From Arthrobacter sp. GMC3 (GTDB lineage Bacteria > Actinomycetota > Actinomycetes > Actinomycetales > Micrococcaceae), in NCBI RefSeq assembly GCF_002929305.1, contig NZ_PJIO01000003.1, forward strand, positions 431,083 to 495,082: DNA of 64,000 nucleotides. Reading direction: 5' to 3'. Both the position numbers and the translations under genes were made by a program. Positions 53,666-63,655 of the stretch are shown here, piece by piece. The notes under the pieces are model-generated. The model did not search any database. It was not told where the DNA came from and saw only the letters and a list, made by a program, of their open reading frames with translations. Position 1 is the stretch's first letter. Every line of letters starts with the position of its first letter.

Positions 53666-55354
53666 GTGCCAATCGAGGCCGGCCGCCTGCTCAAGGCAGG
53701 GCGACGCGCAGTGGCGATTGCCGCCGTCGTACTTCTTGCAGTCACAGGCTGCACGAATCCGCAGGTCCCTGATCCCACGGACACGACGTCGTCCAGCCCC
53801 CCAGCGACGCCCGTCACCTTCACCCTTGGCACGGCATCGGATCCTTCCGGCTTCGATCCGGCGCTGGTCTCTGACTCGGAGTCGTACCGGGTGACGCGGC
53901 AGGTGCTCGAAGGGTTGGTGACGGTGGATCCCGTGACTGGCGCCCCGGCCCCCAGCCTGGCCACCGCTTGGAAAGAACTTAACGACGGCCTGGGCTACTC
54001 GTTCACGCTCCGCCCGAACGTCACCTTCCACGATGGAACCGCCTTTGACGCGGCAGCCGTGTGCACGAACTTTGACCGCTGGTACACCATGCCACCGGCA
54101 ACGCGCGGCGACGGCTCGGAAGTGATGTTCAAGCAGGTCTTCAGCGAATTCTCCGACAACCCCACCGATTCCTTGTACAAGGGATGCACGGTGACCGGGC
54201 CACTGAGCGTGACCCTGAACCTGAAAATGCGCCTGACCGGCTTCTTGCAGGCCCTGACCATGCCGGCCTTTGCCATCTCCTCCCCCACGGCGCTGGCGCA
54301 GGAATCGGCCAACGTGCTCGATCAGAGCATCTCCGGCAACCAGGTCTCCAAATACGCCCTTCACCCGGTGGGGACAGGGCCGTTCACCTTCACCTCTTAT
54401 GCAAAGGGGGTCACCACCATGACCGCCTACCCCGGCTATTGGGGTCAAAAGGGCCAGATCACTTCGCTGAAATTCATCACCTACGACCAACCCGAAACAC
54501 GGCTGGCCGCCCTGGATGATGGAACCCTGGACGGCTTTGACCCTGTGACGCCCAGCAATTTCGACAAGCTCATCAAAAGCGGCAAGCAAGTGCTCCAACG
54601 TGATCCGTTCTCAGTCATGTACGTCGGGATCAACCAGGCAATCCCGGTCATGGCCGACCTCAAGGTCCGCGAAGCCGTTGCCGCGGCGATAGACAAAACC
54701 ACCTTGGTCAACAACTTCTTCATCGCAGGGACCGCGACCACAGCGCAGTTCATCCCGCCAAAGCTAAGTGCGTTCAACAACGCCGCGCAGGGCATCGCGT
54801 TCGACCCGGTCAAGGCAAAGGCTCTGCTGGCGGAGTCCAGCTACAAGGGCGAGGAGCTGAAGTTTTACTACCCCACCAACGCCGCCCGGACGTACCTGCC
54901 GACGCCGGAAAAGGTTTACGCGGAGATTGCCCGGCAGCTGACTGCCGTGGGCTTCAATATCAAGCCGGTGCCGATCGCCTGGAACAACGGCTACGTGACT
55001 GCCGTAACAAACCCGGGTGACCACGCATTGAGCCTCATGGGCTGGAATGGCAGCTACGCGGATCCGGATAACTTTGTGGGCCCCCTTTTTGGCTCCACCA
55101 ACGGTGAACTTGGCCTGGTTGACCCCCAGTTGGTTTCCAAGATCACCCGCGCCCGCAGCATGCCCAATGGCGCCGAACGAACGGCAGCCTACGAATCGAT
55201 CAACAAGCAGATCGCCGCAACCGTTCCGGCCGTCCCCATTGCGTTCCCGATTTCGGCCATTGCGCTCTCGGACAAGGTCACTAGTTACCCGCTGAGTCCG
55301 GTGCTCAACGAAGTTTTTAACAACGTCACCCTCAGCAAGGACGCCACGAACTAA
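53666..55354 (+). CDS. Peptide/nickel-type ABC transporter substrate-binding lipoprotein (SBP_bac_5)
   Basis: 562 residues from the GTG at 53666, with AAGGAGA eight bases upstream. The signal peptide has lipobox LAVTGC (Cys29), then a Thr/Ser/Pro spacer, then the DppA/OppA pattern (LEGLVTVDPVTGAPAPSLATAW; FTLRPNVTFHDGTAFDAAAV; DLKVREAVAAAIDK). It would bind oligopeptides or similar ligands outside the membrane. No permease or ATPase gene is adjacent, so it must work with a transporter encoded elsewhere or as a stand-alone receptor. Confidence 0.93.
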   Translation: MPIEAGRLLKAGRRAVAIAAVVLLAVTGCTNPQVPDPTDTTSSSPPATPVTFTLGTASDPSGFDPALVSDSESYRVTRQVLEGLVTVDPVTGAPAPSLATAWKELNDGLGYSFTLRPNVTFHDGTAFDAAAVCTNFDRWYTMPPATRGDGSEVMFKQVFSEFSDNPTDSLYKGCTVTGPLSVTLNLKMRLTGFLQALTMPAFAISSPTALAQESANVLDQSISGNQVSKYALHPVGTGPFTFTSYAKGVTTMTAYPGYWGQKGQITSLKFITYDQPETRLAALDDGTLDGFDPVTPSNFDKLIKSGKQVLQRDPFSVMYVGINQAIPVMADLKVREAVAAAIDKTTLVNNFFIAGTATTAQFIPPKLSAFNNAAQGIAFDPVKAKALLAESSYKGEELKFYYPTNAARTYLPTPEKVYAEIARQLTAVGFNIKPVPIAWNNGYVTAVTNPGDHALSLMGWNGSYADPDNFVGPLFGSTNGELGLVDPQLVSKITRARSMPNGAERTAAYESINKQIAATVPAVPIAFPISAIALSDKVTSYPLSPVLNEVFNNVTLSKDATN

Positions 55355-55496
55355 CCCCGGCCCTGGCACCCATGACCATGCCCGGCTGCTCCCACCCGGG
55401 ACACCGCAGTGTGACGTGGCTCCCCTGATTTACGCATAGGCTCCCTCCCGCGATACGCTTCTACCGCTAGGAAGAGCCTCTATTCGGAGTTGGACT

Positions 55497-56996
55497 GTGA
55501 CTTTCATCTCGACCACCAAAGACGCTGACGTCGTCCTCATCGGAGGCGGCATCATGAGCGCCACGCTGGGCACCATGCTCAAGCAACTCGAACCAAGCTG
55601 GAAGATCGTGCTGTTTGAACAGCTCGATGAAGCCGGTTTGGAATCCTCCAGTCCCTGGAATAACGCCGGTACCGGCCATTCCGCGCTCTGCGAGCTTAAT
55701 TATTCCCCGGCCGCCAAGGACGGCTCCGTCAATCCGGCTAAGGCCATTGGCATCAACGAGCAGTTCCAGTTGTCCCGCCAATTCTGGTCCCATCTGGTGG
55801 CCAATGATTTGATCGGCTCCCCCAAGGGCTTCATCAATACGGTTCCGCACATGAGTTTTGTCATTGGCGATGACCACCGCAAGTTCCTCAAGGCCCGCCA
55901 CCAGGCACTTTCGCCCAATCCAGTGTTCTCCTCCATGGAGTACACCGAGGATCCGGCACAGATCGCCAAGTGGGCCCCTCTGGTCATGAAGGGTAGGGAC
56001 GCCGCACAAAAGGTGACCGCTACCCGCTCGTCCGAGGGAACCGACGTCGACTTTGGCGCGTTGACCCGTGAGCTCATCGGCTACATGGGCAAGAACGACG
56101 TCGAGATTAACTACGGCACCACCGCCACCAATGTTTCGCGCACGTCTGACGGCAAATGGGACATTGCGCTCAAGCATCCCAAGTCCGGTGAACACGGCAA
56201 GATCACGGCCAAAAAAGTCTTCATCGGTAGTGGTGGCGGCGCGTTGCACCTGCTCCAGCTCTCCGGCATCCCCGAAGGCAAGGGCTTTGGCGGCTTCCCC
56301 GTCTCCGGCCAGTTCTTCCGTTGCACGGACGAGTCCCTGGCCTCCAAGCACGACGCCAAGGTTTACGGTCAGGCGTCGGTGGGCGCCCCGCCCATGTCTG
56401 TCCCGCACCTGGATACCCGCTATGTGGATGGCAAACGCTCACTGCTGTTTGGCCCGTACGGCGGCTTCTCCACCAAGTACCTCAAGACCGGTAGCTACAT
56501 GGACCTCCCCGGCTCCATTCGCCCCAACAACATCATCCCGATGCTTGCCGTGGGCAAGGACAACCTTGACCTGGTGAAGTACCTGGTCACCGAGGTCACC
56601 AAGACCCATGCCGGCAAGGTGGAGGCACTCCACGAATACTTCCCCGAAGCCGACGGCAAGAACTGGGAACTGATCACGGCCGGTCAGCGCGTGCAAATCA
56701 TCAAGAAGGATGCCAAGAAGGGCGGCGTGCTGCAGTTCGGCACGGAGGTCATCACGGCAGCCGACGGCACACTTTCGGCCCTGTTGGGAGCTTCCCCCGG
56801 AGCCTCCACCGCGGTGCCCATTATGCTGGAATTGTTGCAGCGCTGCTTCCCGCGTAAGTTCAAGCTGGAATGGCAGGATTCCCTGCGCGAGATGATGCCG
56901 ACCTTCGGCACCAAGCTCAACGAGAATGCAGATTTGTTCGAGCAGACTTTGGCCTCAACCGCTGCAACTTTGCAGTTGAAAACGGACAAAGCCTAA
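55497..56996 (+). CDS. mqo: Malate:quinone oxidoreductase
   Basis: 499 residues, FAD-dependent. The dinucleotide fold [22 protein letters not shown] starts near residue 10. [19 protein letters not shown] and [23 protein letters not shown] are Mqo signatures. A membrane-associated TCA-cycle enzyme that oxidises malate to oxaloacetate and reduces quinone, often replacing NAD malate dehydrogenase in actinobacteria. The start is GTG, with GGAG upstream. A 58-base gap separates it from the RND gene, with no clear terminator. Confidence 0.97.
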   Translation: MTFISTTKDADVVLIGGGIMSATLGTMLKQLEPSWKIVLFEQLDEAGLESSSPWNNAGTGHSALCELNYSPAAKDGSVNPAKAIGINEQFQLSRQFWSHLVANDLIGSPKGFINTVPHMSFVIGDDHRKFLKARHQALSPNPVFSSMEYTEDPAQIAKWAPLVMKGRDAAQKVTATRSSEGTDVDFGALTRELIGYMGKNDVEINYGTTATNVSRTSDGKWDIALKHPKSGEHGKITAKKVFIGSGGGALHLLQLSGIPEGKGFGGFPVSGQFFRCTDESLASKHDAKVYGQASVGAPPMSVPHLDTRYVDGKRSLLFGPYGGFSTKYLKTGSYMDLPGSIRPNNIIPMLAVGKDNLDLVKYLVTEVTKTHAGKVEALHEYFPEADGKNWELITAGQRVQIIKKDAKKGGVLQFGTEVITAADGTLSALLGASPGASTAVPIMLELLQRCFPRKFKLEWQDSLREMMPTFGTKLNENADLFEQTLASTAATLQLKTDKA

Positions 56997-57054
56997 CGTT
57001 CCTTACCTTTCATCGGGCTAAGCGGAACCGGAATAACACAGTGGGAGTGTCCTT

Positions 57055-60000
57055 ATGTTTCGTTTAGCACAGATGTCCTTGGGGAACCGGGCGTTGATTG
57101 CCCTGATCACCATCTTTGCGGTGGTGTTCGGGGTAATCACGCTCGGTTCGCTCAAACAGGAGCTCATCCCCTCCATCGAGTTCCCACAAATCACTGTTGT
57201 CTCGGCCATGCCGGGAGCCTCCCCCGAGGTGGTCGACAAGCAAGTCAGTGAACCGCTGGAAGCGGCCCTGAACGCCGTCGAAGGCCTGGAGTCAAGCACC
57301 TCCACCTCGCGCAGCGGCATCTCGACCATCAACTTGGCCTTCACCTACGGCACCGATTTGGACCGTGCAAGGAACCAGATTGACCGGGCCATCTCCAACG
57401 TCAGAGCACAGTTGCCCTCCGGCGTCGCACCCCAGCCCATTGCCGGCAGCATTGCCGACTTCCCCATCGTCTTCTTGGCGGTCTCCTCCGACCAGGACCT
57501 GGCCGCGCTGAACACCGATCTTGCCCGGGTGGCCGTTCCCAAGCTCATGAAGATCGACGGCGTGCGTAGCGCGGACGTGACCGGCGCGAACTCCCAGCAC
57601 ATCGCCATCCTGCCCGACCCCGCCAAAATGGCCGCCGCCGGCGTCAACGTCGCCGCCATCACCAGCGCTTTGAAGGACAACGGCACCTTGGTGCCCGTGG
57701 GCTCCCTCAGCACAGACGGGAAGACCCTGTCCATTCAGGCCGGCAGCCCCGTCGATTCCCTGGACGCAGTCAAGGCTCTGCCCCTGGCGGCCAGCGGCCC
57801 GGCTAATCCGGGCGCGGGTATTCCCACACTCGGTTCCGTTGCCAGCGTCGCCTTGGCCGATGACCCCACCACCTCTATCACCCGCACCAACGGCAAGGCC
57901 ACCCTGGCGCTGTCCATCACCAAGATTCCAGCCGCTGACACCGTCACGCTCTCCCATGAGATCAACGCTCAACTGCCAGCACTAGAAGCCTCCCTGGGCC
58001 ACAACACCAAGTTCACCACCGTCCTTGACCAGGCCCCCTTCATCGAAAAATCCATCCACGACCTCACGGTGGAGGGCCTGCTGGGGCTCGGGTTCGCCGT
58101 AGTGGTCATCTTGATCTTCCTGTTCTCGGTGCGATCAACCCTGGTCACGGCCATTTCCATCCCGTTGTCGCTCTTGGTGACGTTCATTGGTCTGTGGGCC
58201 ACCGGATACTCCCTGAACATCCTGACCCTGGGCGCGCTGACCATTGCCATTGGGCGGGTGGTGGATGACTCCATTGTGGTCATTGAGAACATCAAACGGC
58301 ACCTGAGCTATGGCGAGGACAAAAAGGCCGCGATCCTCTCCGCCATCCGGGAAGTTGCCGGGGCCGTGACCGCCTCAACGCTGACCACGGTGGCGGTGTT
58401 CTTGCCCATCGCGTTTGTTGGTAGCCTGGCCGGCGAACTGTTCCGCCCGTTCGCGCTTACCGTCACCTTCGCCCTGATTGCCTCACTTTTTGTCTCCCTG
58501 ACCATTGTTCCGGTGCTGGCGTACTGGTTCCTTAAAGCCACGCCTCACACATCCGACGCCGGCGCCCCCCTGACGGGAAAGGCCCTGCTGAAGGCTGTGG
58601 AGGAGAAGGAACGCACCTCCTGGTTGCAGCGCGGCTACCTGCCCATACTGGCCAAGACACAAAAACATCCCGTTTACACCTTGATTGCCGGCGGCATCAT
58701 CTTGGTAGCAACGTTCGCCATGACCCCGCTACTGCCGACCAACCTGCTCGGCGACACCGGCCAAAACAGCATGAGCATCTCCCAGCAAATGCCGCCCGGC
58801 ACCAGCCTTGATGCCACAAGCGACGCAGCCGAAAAGGTGGAGTCCGTGGTGCGCAAGATCGACGGCGTCCAGGACGTCCAGGTCACCATTGGCAACAGCT
58901 CAAGCGGCTTCTCGGCGCTTCTTTCCTCGGGTGCCTCCACCGCGTCGTTCCAGGTCATCACCAAACCGGATGCCGACCAGGTCAAACTGCAAGACACCGT
59001 GCGGACCGCGATCGCGGCCATCAAGGACGCAGGGGACATAGCCCTTGGCGCCTCAGGCGGCGGCTTTGGCACCTCCAACACGGTGGACATTACGGTGAAA
59101 GCTTCCACCGGGGCCGAACTCCAGGAAGCCGCCGATTCGCTGGTGAAGGAGATGACCGGCCTGCCCGGCGCGCAGTCCGTTTCAAGCAACCTCTCCGCCG
59201 CACAGCCCGTGGTGCAGGTAACCGTGGACCGGGCCAAGGCCGTCGCGGCAGGACTCGACGAATCACAAATCACCGGCCTGCTGGCCGCCACCGTCAGCCC
59301 CATCCCCGGCGGCACAGTGCGGATCGACACCACGGACTACAAAGTCCAGGTGGGCACCGGCACCAAGTTCGACTCCGTAGCAGCCTTGGCCGCAGCGCAG
59401 ATCCCCACTGCCGCCGGTCCGGTCCCGCTGACCTCGGTCGCCACGGTCAAGCAGGTGGACACGCCGTTGACCATCACCTCCTCCAACGGCCAGCGCACAG
59501 CCACTGTCTCGGTCACACCGGAAGCAGATTCGCTGGGCTCACTCAGTTCCGAGGTCCAAAAGCGTCTTGATACGGCCACCCTGCCGGCGGGTGCCATCGC
59601 CACGATAGGCGGCGCGGCAACCCAGCAGGCGGAGTCATTTAGTCAGCTTGGGCTTGCAATGCTTGCCGCCATCGCCATCGTGTACGTGATCATGGTGGCC
59701 ACCTTCAAGTCATTGGTGCAGCCGATGATCTTGCTGGTATCCATCCCGTTCGCGGCAACCGGCGCCATTGGCCTGCTGCTCATCACGCGCATCCCCCTGG
59801 GCCTGCCGTCCCTCATTGGGATGCTGATGCTGGTGGGCATTGTGGTGACAAACGCCATCGTGCTCATTGACCTAATTAATCAGTACAGGCACCCTTCAGG
59901 GGACCGCCCGGCCATGAATGTTGCTGACGCCATTGAGCACGGCGCCCGCCAGCGCCTGCGCCCCATCCTGATGACGGCACTGGCCACCATCTTCGCCCTG

Positions 60001-60366
60001 ACTCCCATGGCGCTGGGAGTGACCGGGGGCGGAGGGTTTATCTCCCAACCACTGGCCATCGTCGTGGTGGGCGGTCTGGTGTCCTCCACGGCACTGACAC
60101 TGATCCTGGTACCGGTCCTGTACCGCCTGATCGAGGGCCGCAAGGAACGCCGGGACCTCATCAAGGCCCTGCAGGTGGTCCATGTGCCAACGGCTGGTGC
60201 GGGTGCGTCTACGTCACAGGCAAGCCCCGATGCGTCGGAGCCCGGCGAGGATTCGTCGAAGCCCAGCCCCGACGCAGCCATGCCAGAGGCCAAGCCCGCA
60301 GAGTTCCTTGACTGGACCACCGGAGCAATCCCCAAGGTCACCGGCCGGCGGGCCGCGACGGACTAG
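57055..60366 (+). CDS. RND efflux permease, AcrB/SwrC-like, orphan
   Basis: 1103 residues with the 12-helix duplicated RND fold. TM1 lies near residues 8-28, a large loop domain at about 35-325, then TM2-6. TM4 carries AIGRVVDDSIVVIENI, with the two proton-relay Asp. A second loop domain at about 560-850 precedes TM8-12. This is the HAE1/AcrB type rather than mycobacterial MmpL, and resembles Bacillus SwrC. No membrane-fusion or outer-membrane partner is present, as expected in a Gram-positive. A C-terminal Ala/Ser/Pro-rich tail of about 55 residues is extra. Probable drug, lipid or surfactant exporter. Confidence 0.92.
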   Translation: MFRLAQMSLGNRALIALITIFAVVFGVITLGSLKQELIPSIEFPQITVVSAMPGASPEVVDKQVSEPLEAALNAVEGLESSTSTSRSGISTINLAFTYGTDLDRARNQIDRAISNVRAQLPSGVAPQPIAGSIADFPIVFLAVSSDQDLAALNTDLARVAVPKLMKIDGVRSADVTGANSQHIAILPDPAKMAAAGVNVAAITSALKDNGTLVPVGSLSTDGKTLSIQAGSPVDSLDAVKALPLAASGPANPGAGIPTLGSVASVALADDPTTSITRTNGKATLALSITKIPAADTVTLSHEINAQLPALEASLGHNTKFTTVLDQAPFIEKSIHDLTVEGLLGLGFAVVVILIFLFSVRSTLVTAISIPLSLLVTFIGLWATGYSLNILTLGALTIAIGRVVDDSIVVIENIKRHLSYGEDKKAAILSAIREVAGAVTASTLTTVAVFLPIAFVGSLAGELFRPFALTVTFALIASLFVSLTIVPVLAYWFLKATPHTSDAGAPLTGKALLKAVEEKERTSWLQRGYLPILAKTQKHPVYTLIAGGIILVATFAMTPLLPTNLLGDTGQNSMSISQQMPPGTSLDATSDAAEKVESVVRKIDGVQDVQVTIGNSSSGFSALLSSGASTASFQVITKPDADQVKLQDTVRTAIAAIKDAGDIALGASGGGFGTSNTVDITVKASTGAELQEAADSLVKEMTGLPGAQSVSSNLSAAQPVVQVTVDRAKAVAAGLDESQITGLLAATVSPIPGGTVRIDTTDYKVQVGTGTKFDSVAALAAAQIPTAAGPVPLTSVATVKQVDTPLTITSSNGQRTATVSVTPEADSLGSLSSEVQKRLDTATLPAGAIATIGGAATQQAESFSQLGLAMLAAIAIVYVIMVATFKSLVQPMILLVSIPFAATGAIGLLLITRIPLGLPSLIGMLMLVGIVVTNAIVLIDLINQYRHPSGDRPAMNVADAIEHGARQRLRPILMTALATIFALTPMALGVTGGGGFISQPLAIVVVGGLVSSTALTLILVPVLYRLIEGRKERRDLIKALQVVHVPTAGAGASTSQASPDASEPGEDSSKPSPDAAMPEAKPAEFLDWTTGAIPKVTGRRAATD

Positions 60367-60376
60367 CGCTTCGCTA

Positions 60377-61861
60377 TCACGGCTGTGCGGGGATGTTCAG
60401 CGTGGCACCGAAGGCTAGCTTGGGAACAAAGAACAGGGCCACGGCAGCCACCAAGGCTGTCACCCCGCAGATGGTCCAGACAAGCATGTACCCGGAAAGC
60501 GGTGCCGCAGTATTTTCTGCTCCCGCGGTGATGGAGCCCAGTGCCTGGCCAGCCAGAGCGATGCCGAATACGCAGGAGGCGAACGCTCCACCCACTGTTT
60601 TGGTGGCGTTGGTCAGGCCCGTTGCCATACCTGTCTGTGTCAGCGGGGCCGCGGCCGCCGCAGCGGATGGCAGCGCAGCCACCAACGCACCACTGCCTAT
60701 GCCGGCAATCGCCATGTTCGTCAGGACCTGCGTCATTGAGCCGTGGAAGGGCAGGAAGAGCAGGTAACCCACGGCGACCAGGACAGCCGCGCTCATCAAG
60801 GTGATTCTCGGCGTCGTCCATCGTGTGACAACTGGGTACAGCAAGGCACCCGCCAACAGGCCCAGAACGTAGACGCCGATGAGGATCGAGACCAGTCCGG
60901 AGCTGGCACCGAGGCCGTAGCCCACCTCGTCGGGGTTGGTGCGGGCGAAAGTAGACAGCGGGGCCTGCGCACCGAGGACCGAGACTCCGAACAGGAACGC
61001 CGTCAGCTGTACCGGCCACATGCTGGGCTGACGGAGCAGGCGGATGTCGATGAGCGGATCCTTGTGGCCGAGTTCATGGCGAGTGAACGGGACAAGGGAG
61101 GCGATACCCAGGATTACGGCGGCCCAGGCCCACCACGTGCCGGGCCCGTTGATGCGCATGAACGTCAGGCCGGCTGTGATGAGGAGCAAGCCGGTGGAAA
61201 GCAGCGTCAAGCCCATGGTGTCGATCCGCCCGCCGGTGCGGTTTTCAGATTCCGGCACGCCGAAGAGGATGACGAAGAAGCAGAGGGTCACGGCGATGGC
61301 CGGGATCATCAAGGTCAGCCACAGTTTGCCGGGCAGGGCACCGCCTATGAAGCCACCGGCAAGTGCACCGGCGATGACGCCAAATTCCAGCCCCGCCACG
61401 AGGATGCCCGCGGATTTGCGGGTCAGTGCTGCGCCGTCCGGGCGGTGGTGAGAGCGGCTGTAGATGAGCGCGATTTCCAGCGGTAGCCAGACCACGTAGA
61501 AACCCTGCAGGGCCCAGGCAATGATGAAGATCCAGAAGTTTGGCGCAAACGCTACGCCCCATGAGGCCGCCGCGGTTAGGGCGGTGGACAGGAGAAGAAT
61601 TTTGCGATGGCCGATCATGTCGCCCAGTTTGGCGAGCACCGGCACCACCAGGGCACTGACCATGAGCTGGGCGGCCTCAAACCAGTTGACGTCGGCGTCG
61701 TGAATGCCCAGGAATCGCGCAATGTCGGTGAGCAACGGGGTGTAGTAGCCCTGCAGGATGCCGCTTGTCAGTTCCACTAGCACCAGGAAGCCGACCACTG
61801 CTGCTGCTGTGGGGCCGGCCTGTAATCCTGGCCGCATGGCCCGGCTGTTTATTGAAGCCAC
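60377..61861 (-). CDS. MFS transporter, DHA2-like (14 helices)
   Basis: 494 residues from the GTG at 61861, preceded by GGAGGG; the frame is open six codons further to a TTG. About 14 hydrophobic helices, with the MFS motif A-type loop LAKLGDMIGHRKILL after TM2 and RKSAGILVAGLEFG near TM5, as in drug:H+ antiporters of the EmrB/QacA class. It converges on the RND gene with ten bases between the stops and is divergent from the LLM oxidoreductase gene. Substrate unknown. Confidence 0.9.
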   Translation of the reverse strand: MASINSRAMRPGLQAGPTAAAVVGFLVLVELTSGILQGYYTPLLTDIARFLGIHDADVNWFEAAQLMVSALVVPVLAKLGDMIGHRKILLLSTALTAAASWGVAFAPNFWIFIIAWALQGFYVVWLPLEIALIYSRSHHRPDGAALTRKSAGILVAGLEFGVIAGALAGGFIGGALPGKLWLTLMIPAIAVTLCFFVILFGVPESENRTGGRIDTMGLTLLSTGLLLITAGLTFMRINGPGTWWAWAAVILGIASLVPFTRHELGHKDPLIDIRLLRQPSMWPVQLTAFLFGVSVLGAQAPLSTFARTNPDEVGYGLGASSGLVSILIGVYVLGLLAGALLYPVVTRWTTPRITLMSAAVLVAVGYLLFLPFHGSMTQVLTNMAIAGIGSGALVAALPSAAAAAAPLTQTGMATGLTNATKTVGGAFASCVFGIALAGQALGSITAGAENTAAPLSGYMLVWTICGVTALVAAVALFFVPKLAFGATLNIPAQP

Positions 61862-61970
61862 AAAGATTCCCTCCACCAAAACTGTGACATGGCGTACATA
61901 GCGCCTGAGAGCATCCTAGTACCCGCCGGTAACGTGCGCCGGGGACACCGGATTGTTGCGCCGGAATATT

Positions 61971-62014
61971 TTGCCCTCCCCGTCACTTGGAAGGTATATT
62001 AGATGCAAACGCAT
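61971..62014 (+). promoter_or_regulatory. Promoter and candidate MarR operator of the LLM-marR operon
   Basis: -35 TTGCCC (61971-61976), an 18-base spacer and -10 TATATT (61995-62000). ATGC-AAAC-GCAT (62003-62014), flanked by AT-rich TATAT-like arms on both sides, lies right after the -10, where a bound repressor would block initiation. Confidence 0.5.
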
Positions 62015-62051
62015 ATATCTCTCGCGTTGGTTGCGGAACAAGGAGCACAGC

Positions 62052-63185
62052 ATGCAGTTCGGAATTTTCAGCGTCGGCGACGTCACACTTGACCCCACCA
62101 CCGGTCACATGCCGACCGAGCACGAGCGCCTGAAGGCCATCACCACCATTGCCAAGCACGCCGAAGACATTGGCATGGATGTCTTCGCTACGGGTGAGCA
62201 CCACAACCCGCCGTTCTATCCCAGCTCCCCCACTACCATCCTGGGCTACATTGCTGCGCAAACCGAGAAGATCATCCTCTCCACCACCACCACGCTGATC
62301 ACCACCAATGACCCGGTGAAAATTGCGGAGGACTTCGCAACGTTGCAGCACCTTGCCGATGGTCGCGTGGACCTGGTGCTGGGCCGCGGCAACACCGCCC
62401 CGGTGTACCCCTGGTTTGGCAAGAACCAGCAAGATAGCGTGGAACTGACAGTTGAAAACTATGCCCTCCTACGCCGCCTGTGGGATGAGGAAGTGGTCAA
62501 CTGGGAAGGCAAATTCCGCACGCCACTGAGGGGATTCACCGCCACACCGCGCCCGCTCGACGGCGTCGCACCGTTTGTTTGGCACGGTTCCATCCGCACA
62601 CCGCAGGTTGCCGAGATCGCCGCGTACTACGGCGATGGTTTCTTTGCCAACAACATCTTCTGGCCCAAGGAGCATTACCAGCAGCTGATCAGCTTGTACC
62701 GCGAACGCTACGAACACTACGGGCATGGCAAAGCCGACCAGGCCATTGTGGGCCTGGGCGGACAGTTCTTCATCCGCAAGAACTCGCAGGACGCCGTCAA
62801 CGAGTTCCGACCCTACTTCAACAACGCCCCCGTATACGGCCATGGCCCTTCCATGGAGGACTTCACCTCACAAACCCCGCTGACTGTTGGCAGCCCGCAG
62901 GAGTTGATCGAGAAGACGTTGACGTTCCGCGACTACTACGGCGACTACCAGCGCCAGTTGTTCTTGGTGGATCATGCCGGCCTGCCATTGAAGACCGTCC
63001 TGGAGCAGTTGGATCTCTTTGGCTCAGAGGTGCTGCCAACTCTTAGGGCAGAGTTCGCTGCCAACCGCCCGGCCCACATTCCCGACGCCCCCACCTTCGG
63101 GGCACGCAAGGCTGCCAAGTTGGCAGCCGAAGCGCACGCGGCTGGCGTGTCAGAGGGAACGTCCACCGCGGCGGTGCAGCCGTGA
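62052..63185 (+). CDS. LLM-class flavin-dependent oxidoreductase
   Basis: 377 residues from the ATG at 62052, with AAGGAG upstream. The bacterial-luciferase-like TIM barrel shows MQFGIFSVGDVT, DVFATGEHHNPPFYPSSPTTILGYIAAQTEKI, DDFATLQHLADGRVDLVLGRGNT-like EDFATLQHL and FVWHGSIRTPQVAEIAAYYGDGFFANNIFWPKEH. It resembles the CE1758-type actinobacterial LLM group; FMN is the likely cofactor and the substrate is unknown. The marR gene starts within its stop (GTGA), so they are one operon, typical of a substrate- or electrophile-induced detoxifier. Confidence 0.9.
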   Translation: MQFGIFSVGDVTLDPTTGHMPTEHERLKAITTIAKHAEDIGMDVFATGEHHNPPFYPSSPTTILGYIAAQTEKIILSTTTTLITTNDPVKIAEDFATLQHLADGRVDLVLGRGNTAPVYPWFGKNQQDSVELTVENYALLRRLWDEEVVNWEGKFRTPLRGFTATPRPLDGVAPFVWHGSIRTPQVAEIAAYYGDGFFANNIFWPKEHYQQLISLYRERYEHYGHGKADQAIVGLGGQFFIRKNSQDAVNEFRPYFNNAPVYGHGPSMEDFTSQTPLTVGSPQELIEKTLTFRDYYGDYQRQLFLVDHAGLPLKTVLEQLDLFGSEVLPTLRAEFAANRPAHIPDAPTFGARKAAKLAAEAHAAGVSEGTSTAAVQP

Positions 63186-63655
63186 CCTCGGCAGCAGCAC
63201 ACCGCCGTTTGGCAACCGACGCCTGGGAGTCTTTGCTGCGTTCCCAGGTGGCGGTCATGCGTGAACTCCACAAGGAACCCATCTTCAAAAAGGTGGGCAG
63301 CCGGGAGTACGACGTGCTGTTCAACTTGTCCAGATGCCCCACCGGGTGGTTGCGACTCAACGAGCTCAACGACAACGTCCTCCTTACCCAGCCCAGCATT
63401 TCCCGACTTGTCGACCGGCTGGAGGCGCGCGGCCTCATCCAACGCAAAACGCCCGACGACGACCGGCGCGGTGTGCTCATTGGCCTCACCGAGGCGGGTG
63501 CCGCGTTGCAAAAGGAAGTGGGTCGGGCTCATGTGCAGAACATTATGCAGATTATGGAGGACGCACTCACAGACGAAGAGATGGCTACTTTGCTGGAACT
63601 CACCACCAAGTTGCGATCCTCGGTAGCCGGACCAGCTTCTGCATCTATGAGTTAG
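63182..63655 (+). CDS. MarR-family regulator of the LLM operon
   Basis: 157 residues from a GTG overlapping the LLM stop by four bases. MarR pattern: REYDVLFNLSRCPTGWLRLNELNDNVLLTQPSISRLVDRLEARGLIQRKTPDDDRRGVLIGLTEAG, then the C-terminal dimer helices. It likely represses its own operon through the palindrome at 62003 and is released by an oxidant or the enzyme's substrate. A single Cys (in LSRCPTG) lies in the helix region before the recognition helix, which could allow thiol sensing; that is inference. Confidence 0.9.
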   Translation: MTSAAAHRRLATDAWESLLRSQVAVMRELHKEPIFKKVGSREYDVLFNLSRCPTGWLRLNELNDNVLLTQPSISRLVDRLEARGLIQRKTPDDDRRGVLIGLTEAGAALQKEVGRAHVQNIMQIMEDALTDEEMATLLELTTKLRSSVAGPASASMS

